Of a stretch of DNA of 59,038 bases, positions 1 through 8,334 are shown piece by piece. Every line of letters starts with the position of its first letter. The first letter of the stretch is position 1. Below the pieces are notes generated by a model. It ran no database searches and had not been told where the DNA came from. It saw only the letters and a list, made by a program, of their open reading frames with translations. Where the stretch lies: the NCBI GenBank assembly GCA_027489455.1, contig JAIXZR010000001.1, positions 1 through 59,038 on the forward strand, in the 5' to 3' direction. This DNA is from Rubrivivax sp. (GTDB lineage Bacteria; Pseudomonadota; Gammaproteobacteria; Burkholderiales; Burkholderiaceae_C). The translations under genes were made by a program, and so were the position numbers.

Positions 1-221
1 AGGCCAAGCGTGAGCTGCGCGTGGCCAGCCTGTTCAAGGACGCCCCGGCCCGCTTCCTGCGCATGATCGTCGTGCACGAACTCGCGCACCTGCGCGAGCG
101 TGAACACGGCAAGGCCTTCTACGCGCTGTGCCAGCACATGGAAGCCGACTACCACCAGCTCGAATTCGACACCCGGCTGTGGCTGACGGCGCTGGACCTG
201 GAAGGGCCGGCCGCGCCATGA
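1..221 (+). CDS. YgjP-like (DUF45, M48-type) metallopeptidase, C-terminal end, 5' truncated by the window
   Basis: The reading frame is open from the first bases, so this is the C-terminal part of a longer gene. A zinc-binding HExxH motif is visible (VVHELAHL), followed by a further His and Glu (REREHGKAFY) and the ending QHMEADYHQLE. This pattern is typical of the YgjP/DUF45 metal-dependent hydrolase family. These proteins are small cytosolic metallopeptidase-like proteins with a poorly known substrate. The stop overlaps the ATG of the next gene (ATGA), so the two are probably translationally coupled. The family assignment rests on the HExxH context; the N-terminus cannot be judged. Confidence 0.8.
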   Translation, partial: AKRELRVASLFKDAPARFLRMIVVHELAHLREREHGKAFYALCQHMEADYHQLEFDTRLWLTALDLEGPAAP

Positions 222-730
222 ACAACCCGCCGCCGCGGCGCAACCCACTCAGCCCCAAGAAGCTGCTGCTCAGCAAGTGGACGGCCGTGCAGCCCGTGAA
301 CCGAGAAAAGCACTTCGTGGTGGTGGCGGTGATCGAACCCGAGCCGCCGGCCGTGCGCATCGAGTTTGTCGAGCTGGAGGCCGTGCATTCCGGGCGGGTG
401 CTGCGCCTGCATTGGCGCGAGTTGACCGACCCGCAAGCGTGGCGCCAGGGCTGGGTCTGAACCCGGGTGCCAGGGTGGCGCCGCTGGCGCTGCGGGCGTC
501 ACGCGGGAACATGACATCAGCCGCCACAGATTCACAGGCACCAGCGCCAGGTGCAGCATCAGTATCGGCAACAGTTGGGCCAGGGCGCCATAGGCGATGA
601 AGGCCGCGTTGGCGGCCAGCGCCAGCACCCGCAGGCGGCGTAGGTCGCGGCAAACAAAAGTGGCGAACGTCAATAGGGCGGCAGCCCAGCCGAGAAGCGC
701 GCTGCTGAACGGAGCGTTGGCGGTGTCCAT
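149..730 (-). CDS. small membrane protein with a YgjV-like N-terminal half; C-terminal extent uncertain
   Basis: The ATG at 730 opens a frame whose first 75 residues look like a real membrane protein: LLGWAAALLTFATFV, charged CRDLRRLR, LALAANAAFIAYGAL, then LLPILMLHLALVPVNLWRL. This resembles the YgjV-type or small inner-membrane domain found in many proteobacteria. The frame stays open for another 118 residues, antisense to the TIGR02450 gene. That part is rich in His, Arg and Pro and is probably not a conserved domain. It may be a chance extension in GC-rich DNA, or a frameshift may hide an earlier stop. It is the third gene of a leftward set (1781-1191, 1179-766, 730-149). Confidence 0.5.
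   Translation of the reverse strand: MDTANAPFSSALLGWAAALLTFATFVCRDLRRLRVLALAANAAFIAYGALAQLLPILMLHLALVPVNLWRLMSCSRVTPAAPAAPPWHPGSDPALAPRLRVGQLAPMQAQHPPGMHGLQLDKLDAHGRRLGFDHRHHHEVLFSVHGLHGRPLAEQQLLGAEWVAPRRRVVHGAAGPSRSSAVSHSRVSNSSWW
218..460 (+). CDS. Trp-rich conserved protein, TIGR02450-like
   Basis: An 80-residue protein whose ATG overlaps the stop of the metallopeptidase gene (ATGA). It has the pattern SKWTAVQPVNREKHFVV, then a central LxAVxSGRxLxLHWREL stretch, and ends DPQAWRQGWV. This matches the small tryptophan-rich TIGR02450 family of proteobacteria. Function is unknown. The larger frame that starts at 128 is not supported, because its first 30 residues overlap the upstream gene and are low-complexity. 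A leftward frame (149-730) crosses this gene, but the conserved Trp residues support the rightward reading. Confidence 0.7.
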   Translation: MNNPPPRRNPLSPKKLLLSKWTAVQPVNREKHFVVVAVIEPEPPAVRIEFVELEAVHSGRVLRLHWRELTDPQAWRQGWV

Positions 731-765
731 GGGGCGGGGTGGGGGTGTGCCAGCGGCAGGGCAGG

Positions 766-1179
766 TCAGAGGCGGTGCCAGCCGATCACCAGGCAGGTGA
801 TCAGGCACATCGTCGCGTTGCCGATGTTCACCATCACCGCCCGGTTGCAGCGCTGGCCGTTGTGTTCGTACAGCCAGGCCGCCATCGTCACGTTCGCGCC
901 CAGCCAGGTGAGCCAGGTGATGAGCGAATGCTGGCTCGAATCGCCGCTGGCGTGGATGGCCCACAGCGTGGGCAGGTACGAGAACACGCGCACCGAATTG
1001 AAGAGCGTGAAGGCCCAGCCCAGCAGCACCAGGTAGTGCTGCCGGACGACGCCTGGCTTCGCGGCGGCGGGCGTGGCTGCTGGCGCCGCATCGTCAGCCC
1101 TTGCGGCGGGCCTGGCTGCCTGCACACCCGCCGCCTGCGCATGCCCTGCCGGGCCGCAGCCCAGCAGCCACAGGTTCAT
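766..1179 (-). CDS. hypothetical membrane protein, PQ-loop/SWEET-like
   Basis: A 137-residue protein. The N-terminus (MNLWLLGCG) is followed by an Ala/Pro-rich linker and then three hydrophobic helices: YLVLLGWAFTLFNSVRVFSY, ITWLTWLGANVTMAAWLY and AVMVNIGNATMCLITCLVI. The arrangement resembles a single PQ-loop or semiSWEET-type unit, but I do not recognise a named family. The ATG at 1179 lies 11 bp after the stop of the lipoprotein gene, so the two are probably co-transcribed. The same frame is open much further upstream (to 2511) but is antisense to the large regulator there, so the short start is preferred. Confidence 0.6.
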   Translation of the reverse strand: MNLWLLGCGPAGHAQAAGVQAARPAARADDAAPAATPAAAKPGVVRQHYLVLLGWAFTLFNSVRVFSYLPTLWAIHASGDSSQHSLITWLTWLGANVTMAAWLYEHNGQRCNRAVMVNIGNATMCLITCLVIGWHRL

Positions 1180-1190
1180 TGCCAGTGAGC

Positions 1191-1781
1191 TCACTGCGTC
1201 ACCAGCCAGCTGCGCGTCACACCCAGGGCCGCCAGCCGGTCCACCAGCGCAGCCGCGCTGTGCAGGTCGCTGCCTTGCACCAGCACGGGGGTCTCGCGGC
1301 CGGCTTCCTGCGTGTCCAGCTGCGACATCACGACGGCCGCGGCCTCGTCCACCGCCCCGGCGGCGCCGGCCGGCAACTGCACGCGCAGGATGCGCCCGGC
1401 CATCGCGGCGGCCAGCTGGTCGGCCTGCGCGGCCGTGGCGTAGTGGCCGGCGGTCGTGCGGGCGGCGGTGTCGGCCGGCACGGCCTGCGGGGCCGTGGGC
1501 CAGACGCTGCCGTCGTCCGCCAGCAGCGGTGGCACCGGGTCGGCGGTGCCGCCAGCCGGGGCAGGGTCGGCCGCAATGGCCGTGACGGCAGTGATGCCGC
1601 GGCGCGCCTCGGTGGCCTGGGCCTCCATCACCGGCGTGTCGCCGCCCCCGCAGCCAGCCAGCAGGGTGGCCATCTGCGCTGCCACCAGCGCGGTGATGAG
1701 CGCACCGGGCCACGGCCGTGACGCGGAGCGCGGCAGCGGGTGCGAAGTGTCGGCAGGGCGGGAGAAGATTGGGCAGCGCAT
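1191..1781 (-). CDS. putative lipoprotein, unknown function
   Basis: A 196-residue protein. A hydrophobic stretch (GALITALVAAQMATLLAGC) ends in a lipobox-like LLAGC, followed by GGGDTP, so export and lipid attachment are likely. The ATG at 1781 gives about 45 residues before the Cys, long for a lipoprotein signal, so a later start is possible. The mature part is Ala-rich with no recognised domain; its end (AAALVDRLAALGVTRSWLVTQ) looks like a small alpha/beta segment. First gene of a three-gene leftward set of envelope proteins. Confidence 0.6.
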   Translation of the reverse strand: MRCPIFSRPADTSHPLPRSASRPWPGALITALVAAQMATLLAGCGGGDTPVMEAQATEARRGITAVTAIAADPAPAGGTADPVPPLLADDGSVWPTAPQAVPADTAARTTAGHYATAAQADQLAAAMAGRILRVQLPAGAAGAVDEAAAVVMSQLDTQEAGRETPVLVQGSDLHSAAALVDRLAALGVTRSWLVTQ

Positions 1782-1965
1782 GGGCGGTTCTCCAGGGGGT
1801 TCGCGTCGACGGCGTCGGCGGCGGATGCAAAGTTAGGCGGCGGGCGTTTCGTCGCCGTTTCGTGGTCTCCGACCCTTCCTCCACCAATGGCTGGGCTGGT
1901 CCCGCTGCCGGCACCCGCGCCCGCCCGCGGCGGCCACCCGGGCGCGACGGCGATACTTCGCGCCG
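1782..1965. promoter_or_regulatory. divergent intergenic region, lipoprotein operon / BTAD regulator
   Basis: These 184 bp separate the leftward lipoprotein operon from the rightward regulator gene and must carry both promoters. The stretch is very GC-rich, and I see no convincing -35/-10 pair or long inverted repeat. Confidence 0.35.
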
Positions 1966-4900
1966 ATGCCGGCCCCGCACCGCAAGTCCGACCTGCCAGC
2001 CCCCCCTTTGCGCCTGCTGGGCCCGCCCGCGCTGCGCGCGCAGGGGCAGGACGCCGCGTTCACCGCCGAGCGGCCTTTCCAGCTGCTGGCCTACCTGGCG
2101 GTCAAGGGCGGCTGGGTACGGCGTGACGAACTGGCCGACTTGATCTACCCCGGCCGCCCGCTGGAAGCCGCGCGCAACAACCTGCGCAAGGTGCTGCTGC
2201 TGGCGCGCCGCGTGCCAGGCGTGGGCGACATCGAACAGCGCGGCGAACTGCTGCGCTGGCAGCCCGATTCCGATCTGGCGCGCTTCGAGCAGGCCTGCGA
2301 CGCCGGGCAGCACGCCGATGCCGTGGCGCTGTACGCCGGCCCGCTGCTGTACGGGCTGGACGCAGGCTGGTCGACGGCCGGGCTGGACTGGCTGACGGCC
2401 GAGCGCCGCCGGCTGGAAGGCCGCTGGCACGACGCGGCCCTGCGCCAGCTGCGTGCCCTGGATGCCGACCCCGTGGCCGCCGAGGCGCTGGCGCAGGCCC
2501 TGCTGCGCCACGACCCGCTGGACGACGAGGCCATGCAGGCCCTGCTGCTGGCGCAGGGCCGCCAGGGCCGCAGTGCCGAAGCGCTGCAGAAGCTGCAGGG
2601 CTACACCGACAGCCTGTCACGCGCGCTCGGCCTGCCGCCTTCTGCCGCCCTGCAGCAGGCCGCCCTGGCGCTGCGCGGGCCCGCCGTTGCGCCGGCGGTG
2701 GCGGCAGGGGTCGCCCCCGAGCACGGCCAGTTGATCGGCCGCCAGGCCGAACTGGCGCAGATCCGCCAGCGGCTGGCCCGCCCGGACTGCCGGCTGCTGA
2801 CGATCCTGGGCCCCGGCGGCATGGGCAAGACGGCGCTGGCGCGCGGCGTGCTGGCGGAGATCGCCCACGCGACGGTGGGCCAGGGCGACACGGGCCCGGC
2901 CGACACCCGGCCCGCCACCCTGGCAGCCCGCTTCAGCGGCGGCAGCGCCTGGGTGGCACTGGACGATGTGCAAGCCGGGGCAGACGTGCCCGGCCGCATC
3001 GCGGCCGCGCTGGGCCTGGCACCCCGTACCCAAGCGGACCCCTGGGACGCGCTGGCGGCGGCACTGCGCACGCGCGGCGACCGGCCGCTGCTGCTGGTGC
3101 TGGACAACCTCGAACACCTGCCGCTGGCGGCCGAGATCGCCACGCTGCTGGGCGCGGTGCCGGCGCTGCAGCTGCTGGCGACGTCGCGCCTGGCGCTGGG
3201 CATCCCCGGCGAGTGGCGGCTGGCGCTGGGCGGCCTGCCCCTGCCGGACGACGACGAACGCGATGCCGAGGTCTTGCGCGCCAACGACGCGGTGCGCCTG
3301 TTCGAGCGCCAGGCGCTGCCGCTGGCACCTGATTTCCGCCTCGAAGACGAGGCCGCCGATGTGGTGCGCCTGGTGCACGAGGTCGAAGCCATGCCACTGG
3401 CCCTGGGCCTGCTGGCCGGGTGGCGGCGGCTGATGCCGGTGCGCGAGATCCTGGCCGAGCTGGCCGCGTCGCTAGATCTGCTGGAGCCGTCCACCCCGCA
3501 CGAACGCAGCGTGCGCGCGGCCTTCGATCGCAGCTGGCAGCAGCTGGGCGCAGCCGAGCAGCGCGTGCTGTCGCAGATGGCCCTGCTGCCCCCGCCGCTG
3601 GATCGCGCGCTGCTGCGCGCCGCGCTGGCGGCCCCGCTGCCGGTGCTGGCGGCGCTGGCCGATCGGTCCCTGGTGCGGGCCGACGGCGACGGCCGCTTCT
3701 CGCTGCACCCGCTGATTCGCCGCCTGGCCGAGCCGCTGGCCAGCGACGCGGCGGGCGTGCGCGAGCGGCATGCGCGCCAGGTCGCGCTGACCCTGGGCCG
3801 CCGCGACGAGGTGGGCGACGACCAGCTCGGCCACCTGCGCGCTGCCTGGGACTGGGCGGTGGAGCAAGGCGACGTAGGCGTGCTGGGCGCGCTGGTGAAG
3901 CTGCTGGCCACGCACCTGCAGAAGCATGGCCGCTGGGCCGAAGCCGTGGTGCGCCTGCAGGCGGCGCTTCAGGCCCTGGCGTCGGGTGCCGGGCCGGCGC
4001 TGGCGCCAGGGGCCGGGCTAGTTGTGCCGGCCGGTGACGATGCACACGGGCCACTGCGCAGGCAGCTGCAGGGCCTGCTGGCGCAGGCGCTGTTTTCTGC
4101 CGGCAGGCTGGAAGAGGCCGCAGCGGTGGCCGGCGACCTGCAATCGCAGGCCCTGGCCTGCGGCGACGCCGACGCCGAGGCCGTGGCCTTGCACACCGCA
4201 TTGCGGCTGCATTGGATGCGCGGCGAATACGAGGCTGGCCGCGCCGCCGCGCTGCGGGCACTGGCCGCCCTGCGCCAGGTGCGAGCGCCTTCCCTGCGGA
4301 TCGAAGGCATGCTGGAGATGCTGGGCGTGCTGGAGAAAAGCCTGGGGCACTACGAAGACGCCCTGGTCTGCTATCGCGAAGCGCGCGCGCTGGCCCTGGC
4401 CGAAGGCCGCGCGCTGGACGCGCTGGCAGTGTCCAACAAACTGGGCAACCTGCTGCGCACGCTGGGCCAGCTGGACGAGGCCCGGGCGCTGCTGGTGGAT
4501 GCACTGGCACTGGCCCGCCGCGGTGAACGCCTGAACCACGAGCCCTTCCTGCTGGTCAACCTGGCCCTGGTGCACGAAACCGCCGGTGAGCTGCCGGCGG
4601 CACACAGCCGGGCGCAGGAAGCCGTCGAATCGGCTCTCCGTTGGGGCGAACCTTCCATCCGCGCAGCGGCGCTGCTGTGCCGCGCCCGGGTGGCCGCAGC
4701 GCTGGCCGCCCGCGGGCAGGGCGAAGCCCAAACCCTGGCCCCGGGGCAAGACATCCGCGCGGCGCTCGCCGTCTGGCAGGCTTTGCGCACCCGGCCGCTG
4801 GCCGTGCAATGCATCGCCTCGGCGGGCCTGGTGCTGGCGCAGCAGGCGCTGGCGCGCGGCGACGATCCGGCCACGGGCCTGGCGCTGCTGCATTGGTCGA

Positions 4901-5064
4901 TGGCCCACCCGGATTTCGCACCCTCCGAGCGCGTGGATGCCCAGTGCCGGCTGGGCTGGCTGCACGCCCCGCCCGCGGCGGTGGCCCTGGCCGCGACGCT
5001 GCTGCCGCAAGACACCCCACTGGACCTGGCGCTGCAGCGTCTGCCCCCAGCCTGGCGGCCTTGA
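1966..5064 (+). CDS. BTAD-type transcriptional regulator with NTPase and TPR domains (AfsR/SARP-LAL-like)
   Basis: A 1032-residue protein. Residues about 10-100 form an OmpR-like winged helix (LRLLGPPALRAQG, RRDELADLIYP, NNLRKVLLL), followed by a BTAD helical domain to about residue 225. A STAND-type NTPase begins near residue 255 (LIGRQAELAQIRQRL) with Walker A GPGGMGKTALA near 283 and a Walker B-like LLLVLDNLEHL near 375. The C-terminal third is TPR-like (SLGHYEDALVCYREA, LGQLDEARALLVDAL). Such proteins are ATP-dependent transcription activators whose TPR region senses a protein or ligand. The target is unknown; no linked pathway is evident beside it. Confidence 0.8.
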   Translation: MPAPHRKSDLPAPPLRLLGPPALRAQGQDAAFTAERPFQLLAYLAVKGGWVRRDELADLIYPGRPLEAARNNLRKVLLLARRVPGVGDIEQRGELLRWQPDSDLARFEQACDAGQHADAVALYAGPLLYGLDAGWSTAGLDWLTAERRRLEGRWHDAALRQLRALDADPVAAEALAQALLRHDPLDDEAMQALLLAQGRQGRSAEALQKLQGYTDSLSRALGLPPSAALQQAALALRGPAVAPAVAAGVAPEHGQLIGRQAELAQIRQRLARPDCRLLTILGPGGMGKTALARGVLAEIAHATVGQGDTGPADTRPATLAARFSGGSAWVALDDVQAGADVPGRIAAALGLAPRTQADPWDALAAALRTRGDRPLLLVLDNLEHLPLAAEIATLLGAVPALQLLATSRLALGIPGEWRLALGGLPLPDDDERDAEVLRANDAVRLFERQALPLAPDFRLEDEAADVVRLVHEVEAMPLALGLLAGWRRLMPVREILAELAASLDLLEPSTPHERSVRAAFDRSWQQLGAAEQRVLSQMALLPPPLDRALLRAALAAPLPVLAALADRSLVRADGDGRFSLHPLIRRLAEPLASDAAGVRERHARQVALTLGRRDEVGDDQLGHLRAAWDWAVEQGDVGVLGALVKLLATHLQKHGRWAEAVVRLQAALQALASGAGPALAPGAGLVVPAGDDAHGPLRRQLQGLLAQALFSAGRLEEAAAVAGDLQSQALACGDADAEAVALHTALRLHWMRGEYEAGRAAALRALAALRQVRAPSLRIEGMLEMLGVLEKSLGHYEDALVCYREARALALAEGRALDALAVSNKLGNLLRTLGQLDEARALLVDALALARRGERLNHEPFLLVNLALVHETAGELPAAHSRAQEAVESALRWGEPSIRAAALLCRARVAAALAARGQGEAQTLAPGQDIRAALAVWQALRTRPLAVQCIASAGLVLAQQALARGDDPATGLALLHWSMAHPDFAPSERVDAQCRLGWLHAPPAAVALAATLLPQDTPLDLALQRLPPAWRP

Positions 5065-5067
5065 CCT

Positions 5068-5964
5068 TCAGCCCGGGCAGCCCGCCGCGCCGGCGCGCGT
5101 GAAGGCCCGGCCTTCGTACTGCGACAAGGCGCCCGTGGCTTCGCGCAGTTGCAAGGTCTGCCCAGCCAGCACCAGCCGGGCGCTGGTGCCGGTGCGGCTG
5201 CCGCTGGCCACCAGTTCAGCAGCGCCCACGCGGCCATCGAACACGGCCACCGGGGCCGCGGCGGCATCGGGTGCGCGGCCCGTTGCCGTAGCGGTAGCCG
5301 TGGCGGTGGCCGTGAGGGTGGCGGAAAACTGCTGGAAGCGCTGCGTCACCTGCAGCGTCGCGCCGGCACCGCACCACAGGCCCTGCACCGGCGCCGGCAC
5401 CACCCACAGGTGCACCGTGCTGCGCTTGTCCTGGCCGATGGCCTTGTCGGGCACGTCCAGCGTCAGGCTGCGGTCGGGCAACCAGTCGCCCAGGTCCCAG
5501 TCGTGCGACACGATGCGAGTGCCGGGTTTCAGCGCCAGCAGGCGCGGACGCAGCTGCAGGTTCACGGCCGGCAGCAGGTACATCGTCACCACCGTTGCCG
5601 GGGAAAGATCGGTGGCGAACAGGTCCTGCACGCGGAATTCGGCGCGTGCGGCCACGCCAGCGGCCTGCGCATGGCGCTGACTCTGGGCCACGAGGTCGGG
5701 CACGATCTCCACGCCCAGGCCGCGCGCGCCGAAGCGCCGGGCGGCGGTGATGACGATGCGGCCGTCGCCCGAACCCAGGTCCAGCACCGTGTCCTGCGGG
5801 CCCACGCCGGCCAGTTGCAGCATGGCCAGCGTCACCGCGTCGGGCGTGGTGATGAAAGGCACCTCGTCCTGCGCCCGCGCGGGCGGGGCCATGAACCAAG
5901 CCAGCGCCGCGGTCGCCAGCAGTACCGCGCGCAGCGCCCAACGCCAGCGCGTGGCCCTGTCCAT
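5068..5964 (-). CDS. exported SAM-dependent methyltransferase-like protein
   Basis: A 298-residue protein. Residues 1-31 look like a cleavable signal peptide (RWALRAVLLATAALAWF, then APPARA). A class I methyltransferase fold follows, with SAM-binding motif I VLDLGSGDGRI near residue 60, motif II LGVEIVPDLV and post-I FRVQDLF. A Thr-Ala dipeptide run (TLTATATATATATG) sits near residue 220 before a beta-rich C-terminal tail. Its ATG overlaps the last base of the acyl-CoA ligase stop (TGATG), so the two genes are coupled. A secreted methyltransferase is unexpected because SAM is cytosolic. Similar signal-bearing proteins occur in Burkholderiales, but their role is unknown. Confidence 0.7.
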   Translation of the reverse strand: MDRATRWRWALRAVLLATAALAWFMAPPARAQDEVPFITTPDAVTLAMLQLAGVGPQDTVLDLGSGDGRIVITAARRFGARGLGVEIVPDLVAQSQRHAQAAGVAARAEFRVQDLFATDLSPATVVTMYLLPAVNLQLRPRLLALKPGTRIVSHDWDLGDWLPDRSLTLDVPDKAIGQDKRSTVHLWVVPAPVQGLWCGAGATLQVTQRFQQFSATLTATATATATATGRAPDAAAAPVAVFDGRVGAAELVASGSRTGTSARLVLAGQTLQLREATGALSQYEGRAFTRAGAAGCPG

Positions 5965-7592
5965 CAGGTCGTGGGGAGTTTGTGGTCCTTGAAAGCTTCG
6001 CGCAGCTTGTTCTTCTGCATCTTGCCCGTGGCGCCCAAGGGGATGGCGTCGACGAAAACCACGTCGTCAGGCGTCCACCACTTGGCGATCTTGCCCTCGA
6101 AGAAGCCCAGCAGTTCCTCGCGCGTCACCTCGGCACCGGGCTTCTTCATTACCACCAGCAGCGGGCGTTCGTCCCACTTGGGGTGGAAGGCGGCGATGCA
6201 GGCGGCCATCGCCACGGCCGGGTGGGCCATGGCGATGTTTTCCAGGTCGATGCTGCCGATCCATTCGCCGCCGCTCTTGATGACGTCCTTGCTGCGGTCG
6301 GTGATGTGCATGTAGCCGTCGGCGTCGATGGTCGCCACGTCGCCGGTGGGGAACCAGCCGTCCACCAGCGGGTTGCCGCCTTCGCTGCGGTAGTAGTCCT
6401 GCAGGATCCACGGGCCGCGCACCAGCAGTTCGCCGCTGGTCTTGCCGTCCCAGGGCAGGCTCTTGCCTTCGGCGTCGATGATCTTCATGTCCACGCCATA
6501 GACTGCGCGGCCCTGCGTGGCCTGCACCGCAAACTGGGCTTCGTGGTCCATGGCCAGGTGCTTGCCCTTCAGGATGGCGGCGGTGCCCACGGGCGACATC
6601 TCGGTCATGCCCCAGGCGTGGATGACCTGCACGTCGTACTTGTCCTGGAAGGCGCGCATCATGGCCGGCGGGCAGGCCGAGCCGCCGATGACGGTACGGC
6701 GCATGGTGCTGAATCGCGCGTTGTTCGCTTCCATGTAGGCCAGCAGACCCTGCCAGACGGTGGGCACGCCGGCCGAGACGGTGACCTTCTCGGCTTCGAA
6801 CAGCTCGAACAGGCTCTTGCCGTCCAGCCCTGGGCCGGGGAACACCATCTTCGCGCCCACCATGCAGGCCGCATACGGCAGGCCCCAGGCGTTGACGTGG
6901 AACATCGGCACCACCGGCAGGATGCTGTCGCGCGCGCTGCAGTTCAGCGCGTCGGGCATGGCGATGGCGAAGGTGTGCAGCACCGTGCTGCGGTGGCTGT
7001 AGAGCACGCCCTTGGGGTTGCCCGTGGTGCCGCTGGTGTAGCAAAGGGACGAGGCGGTGTTCTCGTCGAAGCTGGGCCAGGTGTAGTGGTCGTCCTGGGC
7101 GGCCACCAGGTCGTCGAAGCACAGCAGGTTCGGGATCTTGCTGCTGGCGGGCATGTGCGCCCGGTCGGTCATCGCCACGAAGTGCTTCACGGTCTTCAGC
7201 CTTGCGGCCACGGCTTCCACCAGGGGCAGGAAGGTCATGTCGAAACACAGCACCTGATCTTCGGCGTGGTCGGCGATGTAGACCACCTGGTCGGGGTGCA
7301 GGCGCGGGTTCAGCGTGTGCAGCACGGCGCCGCTGCCGCTGACGGCGTAGTACAGCGCCATGTGGCGGTAGCCGTTCCAGGCCAGGGTGGCCACGCGGTC
7401 GCCATGGCCCACGCCCAGGGCGGCCAGGGCCTTGGCCAACTGGCGCGATTGCGCGGCCAGTGCGCTGTAGGTGGTGCGGTGGATGTCGCCTTCCACGCGC
7501 CGCGAGACGATTTCCTGGTCGCCGTGGTGGCGTTCAGCGTGCGTGATCAGGGAAGAGATCAGCAGCGGCTGCTGCATCATTTGGCCGTTCAT
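5964..7592 (-). CDS. AMP-dependent (medium/long-chain) fatty acyl-CoA ligase
   Basis: A 542-residue ANL-superfamily enzyme that activates a fatty acid with ATP and joins it to CoA. The P-loop-like motif YTSGTTGNPKGV lies near residue 180, with HAWGMTEMSP in the middle, GWFPTGDVATID and the hinge region ITDRSKDVIKSGGEW near residue 430, and the catalytic Lys segment GKMQKNKLRE at the end. The organisation resembles AlkK-type ligases. The ATG at 7592 is chosen because GGAGAC lies just upstream and the frame beyond it enters prophage DNA. The prophage begins 92 bp upstream, so the native promoter may be displaced or replaced. Confidence 0.88.
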   Translation of the reverse strand: MNGQMMQQPLLISSLITHAERHHGDQEIVSRRVEGDIHRTTYSALAAQSRQLAKALAALGVGHGDRVATLAWNGYRHMALYYAVSGSGAVLHTLNPRLHPDQVVYIADHAEDQVLCFDMTFLPLVEAVAARLKTVKHFVAMTDRAHMPASSKIPNLLCFDDLVAAQDDHYTWPSFDENTASSLCYTSGTTGNPKGVLYSHRSTVLHTFAIAMPDALNCSARDSILPVVPMFHVNAWGLPYAACMVGAKMVFPGPGLDGKSLFELFEAEKVTVSAGVPTVWQGLLAYMEANNARFSTMRRTVIGGSACPPAMMRAFQDKYDVQVIHAWGMTEMSPVGTAAILKGKHLAMDHEAQFAVQATQGRAVYGVDMKIIDAEGKSLPWDGKTSGELLVRGPWILQDYYRSEGGNPLVDGWFPTGDVATIDADGYMHITDRSKDVIKSGGEWIGSIDLENIAMAHPAVAMAACIAAFHPKWDERPLLVVMKKPGAEVTREELLGFFEGKIAKWWTPDDVVFVDAIPLGATGKMQKNKLREAFKDHKLPTT

Positions 7593-7684
7593 GGGTCTCC
7601 TGCGTGAGCTTCGATCCGGGTGTCGAATCCGCCCACATTCTGCGCCCAGGGGCCTGGCGCCCGGCCGTGCAGGGTGACCCCACA
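7593..7684. promoter_or_regulatory. host leader of the acyl-CoA ligase gene, cut by prophage insertion
   Basis: Only 92 bp of host DNA remain between the ligase ATG and the prophage terminus. They hold the ribosome-binding site (GGAGAC) and probably the leader. No clear -35/-10 pair facing left is visible, so the promoter may have been separated from the gene by the insertion; the matching host sequence would lie right of 55556. Confidence 0.35.
7679..7684. repeat. target-site duplication, left copy (CCCACA)
   Basis: CCCACA directly precedes the prophage terminus TGATG and is repeated exactly at 55551-55556, just after the other terminus (GTCA). A 5-6 bp duplication is what Mu-like transposition produces, so these copies mark the insertion site. 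Confidence 0.88.
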
Positions 7685-7745
7685 TGATGCCGCGCGCGAA
7701 AATTCGGCCTCTACGTCGCGAAAAGTAGGCCCCGTCCTGATTTTC
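7685..7745 (+). repeat. left prophage end with tandem transposase-binding-like sites
   Basis: From the terminus inward: TGATGCCGCGCGC (13 bp), then GAAAATTCGGCC at 7698, then 22 bp later GAAAAGTAGGCC at 7720. Both cores sit in CGCGAAAA and are followed by GGCC. An inverted core (GATTTTC) lies at 7739-7745. MuA sites are 22 bp long and contain CGAAA, so spacing and core fit end-binding sites. The right end shows the same 13-bp and 22-bp geometry. Confidence 0.75.
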
Positions 7746-7772
7746 ACCCAGCGCAAGCAAATGCCGCTGGGT
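7746..7772. terminator. inverted repeat after the last late gene
   Basis: ACCCAGCG (7746-7753) pairs with CGCTGGGT (7765-7772) across an 11-nt loop, 4 bp beyond the stop of the terminal tail gene. No U-run follows on the leftward transcript, so it is a weak terminator at best. It may instead belong to the end region that binds transposase. Confidence 0.4.
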
Positions 7773-7776
7773 AAAA

Positions 7777-8334
7777 CTAGGTCGCAGCGGGGGGCCAGCT
7801 GACAGCGTCTGCGGCCGCCACGGTGTCACAGGCGTCGATGACAAGGCGAAGGGCTCTCCCCGTGGCGAAAGCGGCCTGCATCTTCTGCCCGAGCAAAAGA
7901 CCAACTGCGGTCAGCTGGGCAGCCGACAGCGTCACGACTGTGTTGTCGACCAAGGTGAAGTCGATAGCGGCTGGGAGGGACATGGAGTCCAGGGTCTGCG
8001 CCAGCAGGACGGCAGCGGTAAGGTTGGCGCGCGCGCGCACGTCGCTATCGAAGGTTCCGTGTGGCGTAACCAGCGGAGCGTCGAAAGCCGCCTCCCTGGC
8101 CGCTTTGATGCGCTCCCAGGCTTGGGCCTTCGCGTCGGCCAACGAACGAACATCTACCCAGGCCAGGGCTCCATCGATCACCTGCAGTTCTCGTCCGGCA
8201 CCAGCGCCGGCCGGCACGCCAGCGGCGACGAGGCGGTAATCGTGGCCAGCTGGCGCTTCCTCGGGCGCCTCGTCTGCGGTCATGAGGCTCACCACGCGGC
8301 CGGTGGTGCTGAAAACGAGCGCCCAGCTGCTCAT
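7777..8334 (-). CDS. DUF4376-type tail protein, last gene of the late operon
   Basis: A 185-residue protein starting at ATG 8334, which overlaps the stop of the J-like gene. The N-terminal part (residues 1-65) is beta-rich. The DUF4376-like region follows: SLADAKAQAWERIKAAREAA, then THGTFDSDVRARANLTAAVL. The last third is helical. DUF4376 proteins commonly sit beside tail fibre or tail tip genes of phages, and an accessory or fibre-associated role is inferred. A related protein lies next to the DGR at 27607-28341, so this phage carries two copies of the domain. Confidence 0.65.
   Translation of the reverse strand: MSSWALVFSTTGRVVSLMTADEAPEEAPAGHDYRLVAAGVPAGAGAGRELQVIDGALAWVDVRSLADAKAQAWERIKAAREAAFDAPLVTPHGTFDSDVRARANLTAAVLLAQTLDSMSLPAAIDFTLVDNTVVTLSAAQLTAVGLLLGQKMQAAFATGRALRLVIDACDTVAAADAVSWPPAAT

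Noticed and set aside
766-2511. 581-residue leftward frame running across the lipoprotein and regulator genes
   Set aside because: Only the last 137 residues are protein-like; the rest is antisense to 1191-1781 and 1966-2511 and is low-complexity.
2601-4510. Long antisense frames inside the BTAD regulator
   Set aside because: Ser/Arg/Ala-rich shadows typical of GC-rich DNA, with no domain, while the + strand frame has Walker A and TPRs.
5982-7607. 541-residue rightward frame opposite the acyl-CoA ligase
   Set aside because: Val/His/Gly/Gln-rich antisense pattern; the minus strand has all ANL motifs.
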